Origin: Enterobacter cloacae subsp. cloacae ATCC 13047
GTDB lineage: Bacteria > Pseudomonadota > Gammaproteobacteria > Enterobacterales > Enterobacteriaceae
DNA: 64,000 nt
Assembly: GCF_000025565.1 (NCBI RefSeq)
Contig: NC_014121.1
Location: 496,001-560,000, forward strand
Reading direction: 5' to 3'
This document shows positions 1-9,035 of the stretch, piece after piece (the stretch's first letter is position 1; each line of letters starts with the position of its first letter). The translations under genes were made by a program, and so were the position numbers. The notes beneath the pieces are model-generated. The model was given only the letters and a program-made list of their open reading frames with translations, was not told the origin of the DNA and did not search any database.

Positions 1-54
1 GGGTCGCTGCTCATGACCGCGGCGGGTTTTTACCTGATAACATTACTTGCATAA
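1..54 (+). CDS. 3' end of an unidentified membrane protein (partial)
   Basis: The first base opens a reading frame that runs 17 codons to a TAA at 52-54. The residues are almost all hydrophobic (GSLLMTAAGFYLITLLA), like the last membrane helix of a transporter. The rest of the gene lies left of the window, so the family cannot be named. It could also be a chance frame. Confidence 0.3.
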   Translation, partial: GSLLMTAAGFYLITLLA

Positions 55-423
55 AACTTACAATGCAGCTCTGGTCAAGTTACAGATTTGACCTGCTCTG
101 CACTGAATACTAGGTCTGCCGGACAGGGCTGAGGGAGAATGGCTTCCTGCCGGCTTTAACGATGATTACCCGTTCAGGTAGAACATAAAAATATGCCCCT
201 TTAGAGCGAAAGGCGGACGCCAGTAACGCTGAAACAAGAAACGATAACGGGTTAAATGTTTAGCGCCTCGCAAAGGATTCAAATGTTTTGATGGCCTGCT
301 TCAGCCAGTCGGGAAAGTTTGCTCTGTACCACCATGTCAGTTGTAAAAAATGATGAAGCCTAAGAAAGAAAAAGCTTTCCAGTAGGCACCGTAAACAGAG
401 ATGAAACCGGAGAGGGTAATATC
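55..423. other. Intergenic region upstream of the stress-protein gene
   Basis: These 369 bases hold no convincing reading frame on either strand. They end in a clear ribosome binding site (GGAGAGGG) seven bases before the ATG at 424. No terminator, repeat or RNA gene was recognised. Confidence 0.5.
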
Positions 424-843
424 ATGATTACAAAAATTCTGATTGCCTATGATGGTTCGGAGTCTGCAAAAGAGGCTATGGATTTCGCCTTTGAACTTGC
501 TCATCATTTTAACAGCGAATTGTATGTTATGGCTGTTTGTCACTTAACTGAGTTTGGCGGTGAGGTTGAGATGCTGGATTTTGTGAGTCGGACACAATCC
601 TACTTCTATCAGAGGATGAGAAATCTGAGGAAACAGTATCCGGAAATGAAAAAAAAACCTCGATTACATATTGCCACAGGGCATCCGGCAGAACAGATTC
701 TGCATTATGCCGATGGTCATGGTATCGATCATATTGTGGTCGGTCACAGAGGAAAAAAACAGTTTTCTCAGTGGTTGTTGGGTTCAGTTGCTCGACAGGT
801 GGTGGACCATGCCCCTTGCCCGGTAACAGTTACCCGTAAATGA
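424..843 (+). CDS. Universal stress protein, UspA family
   Basis: A 139-residue single-domain Usp protein. It starts with the typical MITKILIAYDGSE strand and carries the nucleotide-binding signature near the C-terminus (VGHRG, nine residues, GS at about residues 107-121), so it should bind ATP like the UspFG-type members. Usp proteins are cytoplasmic and support survival under stress; the ligand and target here are unknown. Its length is normal and the start has a strong ribosome binding site (GGAGAGGG). It lies ahead of, and on the same strand as, two MutS-like genes, but a 262-base gap with an opposite-strand small gene separates them, so co-transcription is not certain. It is cargo of the island, not the chromosomal uspA. 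Confidence 0.88.
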   Translation: MITKILIAYDGSESAKEAMDFAFELAHHFNSELYVMAVCHLTEFGGEVEMLDFVSRTQSYFYQRMRNLRKQYPEMKKKPRLHIATGHPAEQILHYADGHGIDHIVVGHRGKKQFSQWLLGSVARQVVDHAPCPVTVTRK

Positions 844-874
844 GACTATTTTCATTGGATGGTACGCAACAGAT

Positions 875-988
875 CTATTTCCTTTTGTTTTTTTTACGAG
901 AAGTTCGGTTCAGTGACCATAGCGAGAAAGCAAAAACACAAATCAGGCCCAGTGAAAGGAGAATTAACGTCGTTATTAAATAATCCAT
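875..988 (-). CDS. Small membrane protein, 37 residues
   Basis: The ATG at 988 opens a 37-codon frame ending in TAG at 875-877. One hydrophobic helix (residues about 3-25, LITTLILLSLGLICVFAF) is followed by a strongly basic tail (KKNKRK), which predicts a single-span inner-membrane protein with a cytoplasmic C-terminus. A good ribosome binding site (GGAGG, five bases upstream) supports the start. The layout resembles KdpF/YbgT-type small proteins, but no family is recognised. It lies antisense between the usp and MutS-like genes. Confidence 0.6.
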   Translation of the reverse strand: MDYLITTLILLSLGLICVFAFSLWSLNRTSRKKNKRK

Positions 989-1105
989 GATAGCCTCCAT
1001 TTTTATACTGTGACCATTTTAGCATGTCATGCAATTTAATATGTGAATGTAAATGATTTTTATATTCAATAGATAATATGGCAATAAAGTCAGTCTGGAG
1101 AAAAG

Positions 1106-2644
1106 ATGGAATTTATAAGCATATTGTATGCCACACTCGACGGAAACCGTCAGCATACACTCAGAAAAAATGAACCTGCATGTTTTGCTGATTTAAACCT
1201 TGATAAAGTTATCACTTCGATAACTCATGGTCGGGAAGTGTATAATATTAAACCATTTTTTTATTCACCATTAGAATATCTTGACGATATCTACTATCGG
1301 CAGGGTATAATTCAGGATGTTGGAAATGAAAATCTCTATAGTGCTATAAAGGAATTCTCATCTGACATGCAGAAAATTAGAGAGATTTCAGGGGAAAAGG
1401 AGTACCGGTACTATCATTATCAGCAAAGACGCTGGGAACTTGAGTGTATACTACTTTATTGTCAGTCGGTTACAAAACTTCGGGAGCATTTAAGCTCGTT
1501 GTTACTTGGGTCGTCCGGTATGACAAATTTTAGAAATTATCTTTCCGGGTACATTGATAGTGAGAATTTTAAAAGTTTATCCGCAATGGCAAACCGGATA
1601 AAAGATAATCTTGAGGGAATTCGCTATAATCTCAGAATTAAAGGTGACACAATCAATGTGGAACACCATGCAGATGAAATAAACTATAGCGATAAGATTA
1701 TTAATGTTTTCTCAAAATTCAAACAACGTGATGTAACGGTTAAACTTGATTTTAAGAGTCATGACACTGTCATGACTAATGTTGAAGCCAGAATTCTGGA
1801 GTGCGTTGCCAGACTTTTTCCGTCTGTTTTTTCTGAGCTCGATACATTTATTGAAACCAGAAGCGATTATCAGAGTCATACACTGAACATTTTTGAACGT
1901 GAAATCCAGTTTTATCTGGCCAGCATCGAATATTTCCGCAACTTTCAGAACGCCGGATTATCATTTTGTATTCCTGAGATAAATGTTAATAATAAAAATA
2001 TAACAGTCACCAACGGATTTGATCTGGCTCTTGCTTATTCACTTCTGAAGAAAAAAGAGAATGTAGTATGTAATGATTTTCAGTTGCGGGAATGTGAACG
2101 CATTTTAGTTGTTTCTGGCCCTAATCAGGGAGGGAAAACCACATTTGCCAGAATGATCGGACAGTTGCACTATCTGGCTTTGCTGGGGCTATACGTTCCC
2201 GCAGAGGATGCGAATTTGTTTCTGGTCGATAATATTTTTACTCATTTTGAAAAAAGCGAAAATATTCATAATCTTAGGGGTAAATTGTATGACGACCTTG
2301 TACGGATCAAATCTATACTTGATGTGGCTACATCAAAAAGCCTTATTATCATGAATGAGATTTTTACCTCAACAACTTCACACGACGCGTTATACCTTGG
2401 AACCCAAATTATTAAAAAAATAGTGATGCTGGATGCACTTTGTGTATGTGTGACTTTTATCGATGAACTCACCAGACTGGATCGGGCTATCGTCAGTATG
2501 ATGAGTACGGTGGAAAATGATGAAAGGGCTTCACGAACCTACAGGATTGCCAGAAAACCTTCGGATGGCGTGGCGTGGTCAGCGACATTGGTTCAGAAGT
2601 ATGGTCTGACATATGAAAAAATAAAAGGGGAGGTGAATGGATGA
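1106..2644 (+). CDS. MutS-like ATPase, first of a pair
   Basis: A 512-residue protein whose last 200 residues match the ATPase domain V of MutS. The Walker A motif is GPNQGGKTT at about residue 338. The Walker B segment reads IIMNEIFTSTTS (about 414-425), where MutS has DEIGRGTS, so the metal-binding Asp is Asn while the Glu is kept. The MutS switch histidine of the ATHY motif is replaced too (VTFID). The N-terminal half is helical and has no recognisable mismatch-binding domain, so a role in ordinary mismatch repair is unlikely. The gene ends in an ATGA overlap with a second MutS-like gene, which suggests translational coupling and a heterodimer. The start has a GGAG site. Codon use is AT-rich compared with the backbone. 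Confidence 0.8.
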   Translation: MEFISILYATLDGNRQHTLRKNEPACFADLNLDKVITSITHGREVYNIKPFFYSPLEYLDDIYYRQGIIQDVGNENLYSAIKEFSSDMQKIREISGEKEYRYYHYQQRRWELECILLYCQSVTKLREHLSSLLLGSSGMTNFRNYLSGYIDSENFKSLSAMANRIKDNLEGIRYNLRIKGDTINVEHHADEINYSDKIINVFSKFKQRDVTVKLDFKSHDTVMTNVEARILECVARLFPSVFSELDTFIETRSDYQSHTLNIFEREIQFYLASIEYFRNFQNAGLSFCIPEINVNNKNITVTNGFDLALAYSLLKKKENVVCNDFQLRECERILVVSGPNQGGKTTFARMIGQLHYLALLGLYVPAEDANLFLVDNIFTHFEKSENIHNLRGKLYDDLVRIKSILDVATSKSLIIMNEIFTSTTSHDALYLGTQIIKKIVMLDALCVCVTFIDELTRLDRAIVSMMSTVENDERASRTYRIARKPSDGVAWSATLVQKYGLTYEKIKGEVNG

Positions 2645-4149
2645 ACGTATATCTGATGTATAAAGATGCTGATTTTGTTTTGGATGATATTTTCCCGGAT
2701 AATTTCAATATCCAGGTGAGAGATCTGGGGTTGGATGTATTATTCCAGAGTCTTTCTGCTGGGGATGAGTTTTTATATTCAGTGGTCAAAAAAGCCTGTT
2801 CTCAGTCGCTTGCTGACGTTCCGTGTATTGAGTACAGACAGGCTATTTTGCGTGACTGTCTTTATAACTCAAATATTATCAGGGAATTTTATCAGGCGGT
2901 TCTTGAGTGCCTGACGATGGAGAAAGAAAAACTTCACTACATTGTATTTGGTCATTCCCCCTCAGCAATGCTTCATCAGTCAATTTCCTTCACTAGATTT
3001 TTCCTTGAAAATTTAAAGAAAGTCAGAGCTATTGCTGAAAAAAATATTTATTTTTTTGAGTCATCCGGAATGACTCGCCTCCTGAAGATGATTATCCAGG
3101 AACTGAATGAGGATTATCTGAGGGGTATAGAAGAACATCTTAAACAGATGGACTTCAAAAGAGGCGTATTAATGAGTGCCAAGCTTGGTCCGGGAAGTCG
3201 TGGAGACGAGTATATTCTCAGAGAACCCAACTCGCCGGATAAGTGCTGGTTCAGGCGCATTTTCTCAAGGAGACCTGAACATTACTCGGTTCAAATAGCC
3301 CCTCGTGATGAAAATGGCTTCAGAGCACTTAGCGATTTACGGGATGAGGGACTGGTACTGGTTGCTAGTGCAATGGCGCAGTCTACAGAGCATTTACGGA
3401 ATTTTTTCAAATCACTGCGTGCAGAGCTAGGATTTTATGTGTGCTGTATTAACCTTGCTGAAGAATTAAATAAACGCAATTTACCCCAGTGTTTCCCTGT
3501 TCCTGTATATAAACGAGAGCGTCGTCTGGTTTTTGAATCGTTGTATGATGTTTGTCTGGGGCTTACATCAGACAAGAATATCGTCGGCAATACATTAAAG
3601 ACTGATAATAAAAACACATTCATTATTACCGGTGCAAATCAGGGCGGGAAGTCTACCTTTTTACGTAGTATTGGACTGGCACAGATAATGATGCAAAGTG
3701 GAATGTTTGTCGTGGCTGAGTATTTCTGTACCGATATTTGCGGTCAAATCTTTACTCACTATAAGTGTGAAGAGGATAGCTCTATGGTTAGTGGAAAACT
3801 GGATGAAGAGCTCCTGCGTATGCGCGATATCGTTGATCTTCTGGAACAAGACGATCTTGTCCTGTTCAATGAGTCGTTTTCAGCGACCAACAGCCGGGAA
3901 GGGGCTGATATTATCAGGGGGATTGTGATGGCGCTTGCAGAGAGCAGGGTAAAAATTTTTTTTGTTACCCATTGTTCAGAGTTTGCCTGCGCGTTTTATC
4001 AGGAATTCCATCCAGATACCGAATATCTGTGTGCTGAAAGACGAGACGATGGTGAAAGGACGTTCAGGATCGAGGAGGGAGCACCGATGGATACTAGCTT
4101 TGGTGAAGACTTATATCAGGCGGTTTTTACATCTGATGAGCTTGCATGA
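2641..4149 (+). CDS. MutS-like ATPase, second of a pair
   Basis: A 502-residue relative of the upstream protein. Walker A is GANQGGKSTF at about residue 331. Walker B reads LVLFNESFSATNS (about 406-418), again Asn for the MutS Asp, but the following Glu is present and the switch histidine is retained (VTHCSEF). It therefore looks more complete than its partner. It lacks the mismatch-recognition domain of true MutS. Both proteins share the pattern FTHY/F, then GKL, DEL and the Walker B block, so they are paralogs. The start codon overlaps the previous stop (ATGA). The function is unknown; a paired ATPase acting on DNA structures is an inference from the family. Confidence 0.8.
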   Translation: MNVYLMYKDADFVLDDIFPDNFNIQVRDLGLDVLFQSLSAGDEFLYSVVKKACSQSLADVPCIEYRQAILRDCLYNSNIIREFYQAVLECLTMEKEKLHYIVFGHSPSAMLHQSISFTRFFLENLKKVRAIAEKNIYFFESSGMTRLLKMIIQELNEDYLRGIEEHLKQMDFKRGVLMSAKLGPGSRGDEYILREPNSPDKCWFRRIFSRRPEHYSVQIAPRDENGFRALSDLRDEGLVLVASAMAQSTEHLRNFFKSLRAELGFYVCCINLAEELNKRNLPQCFPVPVYKRERRLVFESLYDVCLGLTSDKNIVGNTLKTDNKNTFIITGANQGGKSTFLRSIGLAQIMMQSGMFVVAEYFCTDICGQIFTHYKCEEDSSMVSGKLDEELLRMRDIVDLLEQDDLVLFNESFSATNSREGADIIRGIVMALAESRVKIFFVTHCSEFACAFYQEFHPDTEYLCAERRDDGERTFRIEEGAPMDTSFGEDLYQAVFTSDELA

Positions 4150-4473
4150 TCCTCTGTTCCTGATAAAAACAGAACAGGGATGTGTTTTTAAAGCATTGCC
4201 ATCATTAAATGGCCAGCCGCTTTCATCAGTAGTGAATCGATAGAATGGTGTTATTAATAAAAGAATTGCTGTTCTGATTAAATGCCTCGTCTTCAGAAGG
4301 AAAAGTGGAGAGCATTGTCATACCACCATACAATCCAGTGGTAACATAAAAACTCCACACTGGGGCACGGTGGAACGGTCCGGCAACATATGGACACATA
4401 CTAGTGATACACAGATAATCATTGCTAATAATGAATTATAAATAAAACACTTAAACCCACAGAATATCGTAAC
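4150..4473. other. Intergenic region with a weak terminator-like hairpin
   Basis: A short inverted repeat (CTGTTC at 4154-4159, GAACAG at 4172-4177) follows the second MutS-like gene and is trailed by GTTTTTA, so it may end that transcript. The remaining 300 bases hold no supported gene. The convergent gpmA-like pseudogene ends at 4474. Confidence 0.35.
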
Positions 4474-4652
4474 TTACTCCAGTATATAGCGACCACTGAT
4501 GGTTTTGTCTTCGCTCATTTCATAAAGGACTGGGACACCCGTAGGGATATGCAGATCCATTACATTATTTTCGTCTGTCTGCTCAAGGTACATTGTCAGA
4601 GCCCGAAGCATATTGGCATGGCCGATCAGTAATAATGTTTCTCCGCTGACGA

Positions 4653-5709
4653 GGCTTTGTTGAATAAATCAGATTTCGGGTAAGTCTCCCCCGTAGCGGG
4701 TTGTGTTTTCAGGCAATACGCACGCTTTCAGGTATACCTGCTTTCGTCATTTTGTTCAGCGCTCGTACCAGGGCCATAGCCTCCGCAACCTGACCATCGT
4801 AGTCACGCAGCGTCAGTGAACCCCCGAACAGCTGTTTTACCCGGTACATCGCCGTTTCCGCTATCGAGCGACGGTTGTAATCTGTTGTCCATTTCCACCG
4901 CGCATTACTCCCGGTCATTCGCTGATTAGCCACTGCACGGTTACGGTCTGCATATTCACCGGGCCAGTAACCCGCACCTTTTCGGGGAGGGATAAGCGCG
5001 CTGATTTTCTTACGCCGCAGTTCATCGTGACATAGCCGGGTATCGTAAGCGCCATCGGCGGCGGCTGACCTGATTTTCCGGTGGGTTTGCCGGATTAACC
5101 CGGGGAAGGCCTCTGAGTCCGTAACGTTGTTCAGCGACAGGTCAGCGCAGATGATTTCATGTGTTTTACTGTCAACGGCGAGATGCAGCTTACGCCAGAT
5201 ACGGCGGCGTTCCTGGCCATGCTTTTTGACTTTCCACTCGCCTTCACCGAAGACCTTCAGCCCGGTGGAATCAATTACCAGGTGTGCGATTTCACCCCGG
5301 GTGGGCGTTTTGAAACTGACATTAACCGACTTTGCCCGCCTGCTGACACAGCTGTAATCCGGGCAGCGTAGCGGAACGTTCATCAGAGAAAAAATGGAAT
5401 CAATAAAGCCCTGCGCAGCCCGCAGGGTCAGCCTGAATACGCGTTTAATGACCAGCACAGTAGTGATGGCAAGGTCAGAATAGCGCTGAGGTCTGCCTCG
5501 TGAAGAAGGTGTTGCTGACTCATACCAGGCCTGAATAGCTTCATCATCCAGCCAGAAAGTTATGGAGCCACGGTTGATGAGGGCTTTATTGTAGGTGGGC
5601 CAGTTGGTGATTTTGAACTTTTGCTTTGCCACGGAACGGTCTGCGTTGTCGGGAAGATACGTGATCTGATCCTTCAACTCAGCAAAAGTTCGATTTATTC
5701 AACAAAGCC
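4653..5709 (-). mobile_element. IS903-type insertion sequence (IS5 family), copy 1
   Basis: 1057 bp bounded by perfect 18-bp inverted repeats GGCTTTGTTGAATAAATC (4653-4670, and its complement at 5692-5709). A 9-bp target duplication CGCTGACGA flanks it (4644-4652 and 5710-5718). Length, ends and duplication size fit the IS903 group. The element carries one transposase gene and appears intact. Confidence 0.95.
4709..5677 (-). CDS. IS903-group transposase (IS5 family)
   Basis: A 322-residue DDE transposase filling the IS. The N-terminal DNA-binding part is followed by the catalytic core: Asp in LVIDSTGLKV, Asp in AADGAYD, and the Y-R-K-E type signature around YNRRSIAETAMYRVKQLFG. Length and sequence are those of a complete IS903-type enzyme, with no frameshift. 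The protein is identical to that of the second copy near 40 kb. It would catalyse cut-and-paste movement of the element. Its insertion inactivates the gpmA-like gene. Confidence 0.94.
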   Translation of the reverse strand: MKDQITYLPDNADRSVAKQKFKITNWPTYNKALINRGSITFWLDDEAIQAWYESATPSSRGRPQRYSDLAITTVLVIKRVFRLTLRAAQGFIDSIFSLMNVPLRCPDYSCVSRRAKSVNVSFKTPTRGEIAHLVIDSTGLKVFGEGEWKVKKHGQERRRIWRKLHLAVDSKTHEIICADLSLNNVTDSEAFPGLIRQTHRKIRSAAADGAYDTRLCHDELRRKKISALIPPRKGAGYWPGEYADRNRAVANQRMTGSNARWKWTTDYNRRSIAETAMYRVKQLFGGSLTLRDYDGQVAEAMALVRALNKMTKAGIPESVRIA

Positions 5710-6293
5710 CGCTGACGACGCGGGGAGCGATGACATGCTGCCAGTAAGGTATAACTCTTCGTAGTGCCATCTCAAGACTTTCACCTTTTGGGAGATCTGA
5801 CAGAGCAATATGGTGATAGCGGGCTTCGCGATGGAGAAGTTGTGGGGCTGCCGCAAGCAAAGGCGGAATACCTCGGTAACTTTTTCGCCAGTGATACACC
5901 AGTTCCTCGCCCATTTGTTGTGCCGCTTCATCTTTCCTCATCCCTTGCAGGGCGCCATAATGACGTTCATTCAACCGCCAGGTTTTACTCACTGGCAGCC
6001 ATAACAGGTTCAGTGTCTCCATTATCAACCAAAGTGAATGTATTGCCCGGTTGAGAACAGATGTACAGGCTGAATCTATCTGTATACCAGCCTGTTTTAT
6101 GAGCCTGGCTGCATGTCGGGCTTCTTCTTCTCCTCTCCTGGTCAGCGTAACGTCTGTCCATCCTGTAAAACGATTTTGCTGATTCCATTCACTTTCGCCA
6201 TGTCGGAGCAAAATTATTTTTCCCATGACCCAGAACCCGTTGTTGTTAATAGTACGTATCAATAAATTGCCAGGGTTTTCCTGGCATCCACGT

Positions 6294-6491
6294 TTAATAA
6301 CCTTTTTTTTTCGATGTTCTGCTGAGAAAATGGCGGACCAGCAAATGGCTGCTACTCCCGATGAAAAGGGCAATAGCGATTGCCACGTAATCATCAGGAA
6401 GTGCGGAAAAAAATACATCTGAGATTAGGAAAACCAGACAAGTTGTCAGTATTCCGATGACCGTTGATAGTAAGAGTATTTTAGGATTCAC
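6294..6491 (-). CDS. Small membrane protein, 65 residues
   Basis: A GTG at 6491 preceded by a near-perfect ribosome binding site (AAGGAGGT, spacing five) starts a 65-residue protein with two hydrophobic segments (about residues 5-27 and 35-52) and a basic C-terminal tail (RTSKKKGY). The frame is open further upstream, but that extension lacks a comparable site and would overlap the previous gene in full. It overlaps the end of the upstream frame by 11 bases, so the two are probably co-transcribed. It lies 67 bases before the gpmA-like gene on the same strand. No family recognised. Confidence 0.55.
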   Translation of the reverse strand: MNPKILLLSTVIGILTTCLVFLISDVFFSALPDDYVAIAIALFIGSSSHLLVRHFLSRTSKKKGY

Positions 6492-6945
6492 AGAGGACCT
6501 CCTTATAGCCCCCAGATCGAAGGTATGGGGTAGGTACAGGACTGGCTTTTTTAAAGGCTGGCTTACCGATAAAGACTGCCGCCTCACCCATAGCGTTTTC
6601 AATACGCTTCAACTGATTGTATTTTTCAATGCGCTCTCTGCCGCAGGGGGCACCAGTTTTTAGACGACTGTAACGAAGTTCGCAAACGAATGCGTCATTA
6701 TTCAGGTCCGAAATTTCACGTAATGTGGTGATGGTTTCTTGATTCTTCGTGGTCGAGCAGGTGAATTTTCCTGGACGATAATGGGGGGCTGGTCCGCCGA
6801 TGTGGTTAAGCGGGTCGGCCGAAGCTGGAACACTACAGACAGTGTAGCGCAGCCCAATAACATGAATGAAAAGAGAACATTTTGACAAGGGCGTTTTGTG
6901 GAATGAGAAGAAATTGTCTGAATTTCGCATAGAAACACCTGACAT
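6481..6945 (-). pseudogene. Small exported protein with a probable frameshift
   Basis: One frame gives a likely export signal (NVLFSFMLLGCATLSVV, possibly a lipobox LLGC) and then turns into unlikely sequence. The neighbouring frame gives PASADPLNH and a plausible soluble domain with three cysteines that ends at TAA 6481-6483. The switch between the two frames falls near 6830-6840, which suggests a one-base indel in what was a periplasmic or lipoprotein gene of about 130 residues. The stop overlaps the GTG of the next small gene. The identity is unknown, and the frame-B reading could instead be the real gene with an untypical N-terminus. Confidence 0.4.
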
Positions 6946-7573
6946 ACATGCTTAAAAGGAAACAGCGATATTGTATATCAGGCGTCATCATCCAGTTTGA
7001 AAGTACTGGCGGTTGGGAAAGGTGGAGCACCATCACCTTATGGATTGAGCTTAAATGAGACTTTCTCTGAAATCAATATTTATTACGGCATGCCATATCA
7101 GCGATGTGTTACAACGGGAAACAGGCAGGTATTGTTAACTTGATATTCGCTCTCCCGCAGAACGAAAAAAAATTGGTGAATATCCTGATGAGTTATCCAT
7201 TCGCGGACGAAAATCATCATTCACCTTTCGCCCCTGTCGGAGGTGGTGCAGCAGTGTCTGTTCCCGGATGTGGTCTGGCGTAACCAGCCCCGTGCGGAAA
7301 AACGCGTGAATCTGCGCTAGCACAAGGTACAGCGGAAGGAAGATAAACGCTGGTGCCATGAGGCCATGCTGCATCAGAGCCTGGTCGCGCGGGCTGATCT
7401 GAGTGTTCAGTCGCCGGAAATGGTGGGAGCATAGTATTCGCGCTGGTCGGACGAACTGGCATCGATGTTCTGGCAGTGGCGCAGGCGCTTTCCCTCGCTG
7501 GCGGAACTCAGGTGGCACCAGGACGCGGTGGAGGAGTAGCCTGACGGCCAGCGTGCGGCTGACCGCTGGCGCG
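6946..7573. other. Decayed region without an intact gene
   Basis: The plus strand from about 7220 to 7560 reads like eroded coding sequence: stretches such as LSEVVQQCLFPDVVWRN and SRWSDELASMFWQW are broken by in-frame stops. No family could be assigned. Minus-strand frames here are rich in Pro, Arg and Ser and look like shadows. Nothing else was recognised in 6946-7220. Confidence 0.4.
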
Positions 7574-7604
7574 TGCCCTCCAAGCTGAACCAGCTTGGAG
7601 GGCA
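7574..7604. repeat. Perfect 14-bp inverted repeat with a 3-base loop
   Basis: TGCCCTCCAAGCTG at 7574-7587 is followed by AAC and its exact complement at 7591-7604. There is no T-run, so it is not a standard terminator. It lies directly before the MmcB-like pseudogene. Confidence 0.75.
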
Positions 7605-7614
7605 TATGATACAT

Positions 7615-7996
7615 ATGGAACTGGCAGACATTGCCCGTCGCTGGTCGCTTCGCACCGAAAGCAGGGGCGGTCAGTGGGCAATGTTGCCTTTATCGAAGTC
7701 GGCGCGTTAAGGGAAAACGAACAGGCAGACGCATGGGGCTGCCGGCGGGGATTCAAAGCGGCCAGCGTGGTGGTGTAGGTGAAAGTGTCACGGGCAGATT
7801 TTCTGCGTGACCGGCTGAAACCCCACAGGGCAGTGGGGGGATGGGCGATTTTTGTTATTTTCTGTGTCTGGAGGATGTCATTACCATTGATGAACTTCCC
7901 GACCGCTGGGGGCTACTCTGGGTGAATGAAAGGAGGCGCATCACAGGGCCAACTCTATGTCTCGACAACATCAGAGTAGCAGTTTACCCGCCGTAA
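7615..7996 (+). pseudogene. MmcB-like nuclease, disrupted
   Basis: Pieces in three frames add up to one protein related to the MmcB/DUF2204-like putative endonucleases: MELADIARRW, then GNVAFIEVGALRENEQADAWG, VKVSRADFLRDRLKPH, and DVITIDELPDRWGLLWVNE, ending at TAA 7994-7996. The family has an E-x-K nuclease motif; here the Glu codon before VKVS is TAG, one base from GAG. Frameshifts lie near 7670 and 7840. It is therefore inactive. Such genes are common on plasmids and conjugative elements, which fits the island setting. Confidence 0.55.
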
Positions 7997-8039
7997 GGCA
8001 GGAGAAGAGGCTTTGCGTTGACACGAACAACTGGGAACA

Positions 8040-8905
8040 GATCACTGATGTAAATATTATCAGCGAGTATACTATGAATGAAAATGATCTTCATGTGGCT
8101 GCGTAACGCTATGGTTTATCGACAAGGTTATAGACTGGAAAAAAGCCCATTAGTTGCTCTGTATTTTGCTACAGAAAAAATTCAGATGAGCTAACTGATG
8201 CTGCTGCTTTCATGACTTGGGATGTTCCAGATAGTAAATTAGATGTAATGCAAAGTTCGAAATTTCTTGGAGTAATTCAAGTAGAGCGAAATTTTTGCTA
8301 AGAAGTGTATTATAAAAGCTGTCATTTTTATGGGGTGAATTATGAAAATTATATCGCTGACCCTTTTGATGTGGTTCTTTTAAAAAGATTGATGACTATC
8401 TTGAAAATGTAAATTTCTCTTAATTTATTATAATTTAAGGTTGGGCTAAAAATAAAATAAAAACTTTAATTTTTTTATTTGAAGATATTGGGTCTCAGTG
8501 TGTCTGAAATAAATTTCTTGAAGCCTTTTCTTTAATCTTTGAAATTGTTCTAGGGCGAAATGGGCTCCAACTGCAGCGGAAATTAAGATAATGTCGACAT
8601 GTTTAATGAACATCAAGCTATAATAAAACAACTACCTATAAATCAATGAGTGAAAAATCAGGGGTGTATCGCTATTTTTAAATGGGATTAATGATGAGGC
8701 TTATCCTGCGAACCTTTTTGATACAATATCGCAAATCGATGGGGTAAGCCTTTCAGATTTAAAGGGGAAATTCATGGTTATTAAAAATAGTTATTCCTAA
8801 AGAAAAAATTGATGAAGTTCGGGAGGATTGAATTTATATAGTTTGACTAAAGAATTTATTTATCCTGAGATAATGTATTTCACCGAGTACATGCAAGACA
8901 AAATA
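8040..8905 (+). pseudogene. FRG-domain protein, disrupted
   Basis: The segment 8107-8190 reads RYGLSTRL, a lost base or codon, then DWKKSPLVALYFATEK, which is the hallmark of the FRG domain (consensus YGLPTRLLDW followed by PLVALYFA). Further on, frames give FLGVIQVERN, INDEAYPANLFDTISQIDG and VIPKEKIDEVRE, the last like the end of FRG proteins. Several stops and frame changes separate them. FRG domains occur in phage-defence and toxin-like proteins, but the exact activity is unknown. The limits given are approximate. Confidence 0.5.
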
Positions 8906-9035
8906 GTCTCAAGATATCGAATCCGAACGTAAACTGCTCCTTCATGATTTAATTTCGGAACATACTAACTTTGCTTTTTGCTGTTGTAACCTTGATAAAG
9001 GATCGCACTCTGATCTAACATGGCTCCGTTATACC

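Larger units (their letters stand above)
4474..6226 (-). pseudogene. gpmA-like phosphoglycerate mutase, interrupted by an IS903-type element
   Basis: The 5' part (6226 to 5710) encodes a cofactor-dependent phosphoglycerate mutase: the LLRHGESEWN motif with the catalytic His, TSVLNRAIH, and LNERHYGALQG. The 3' part (4652 to 4474) continues with LLLIGHANMLRAL, the second catalytic His, and ends at TAA 4474-4476. An IS element sits between, with a 9-bp duplication. Removing the IS and one duplication gives one uninterrupted frame, slightly shorter at the C-terminus than E. coli GpmA. GpmA interconverts 2- and 3-phosphoglycerate in glycolysis; this would have been an accessory copy. As it stands the protein ends two codons inside the IS and lacks the second His, so it should be inactive. 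Confidence 0.88.
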
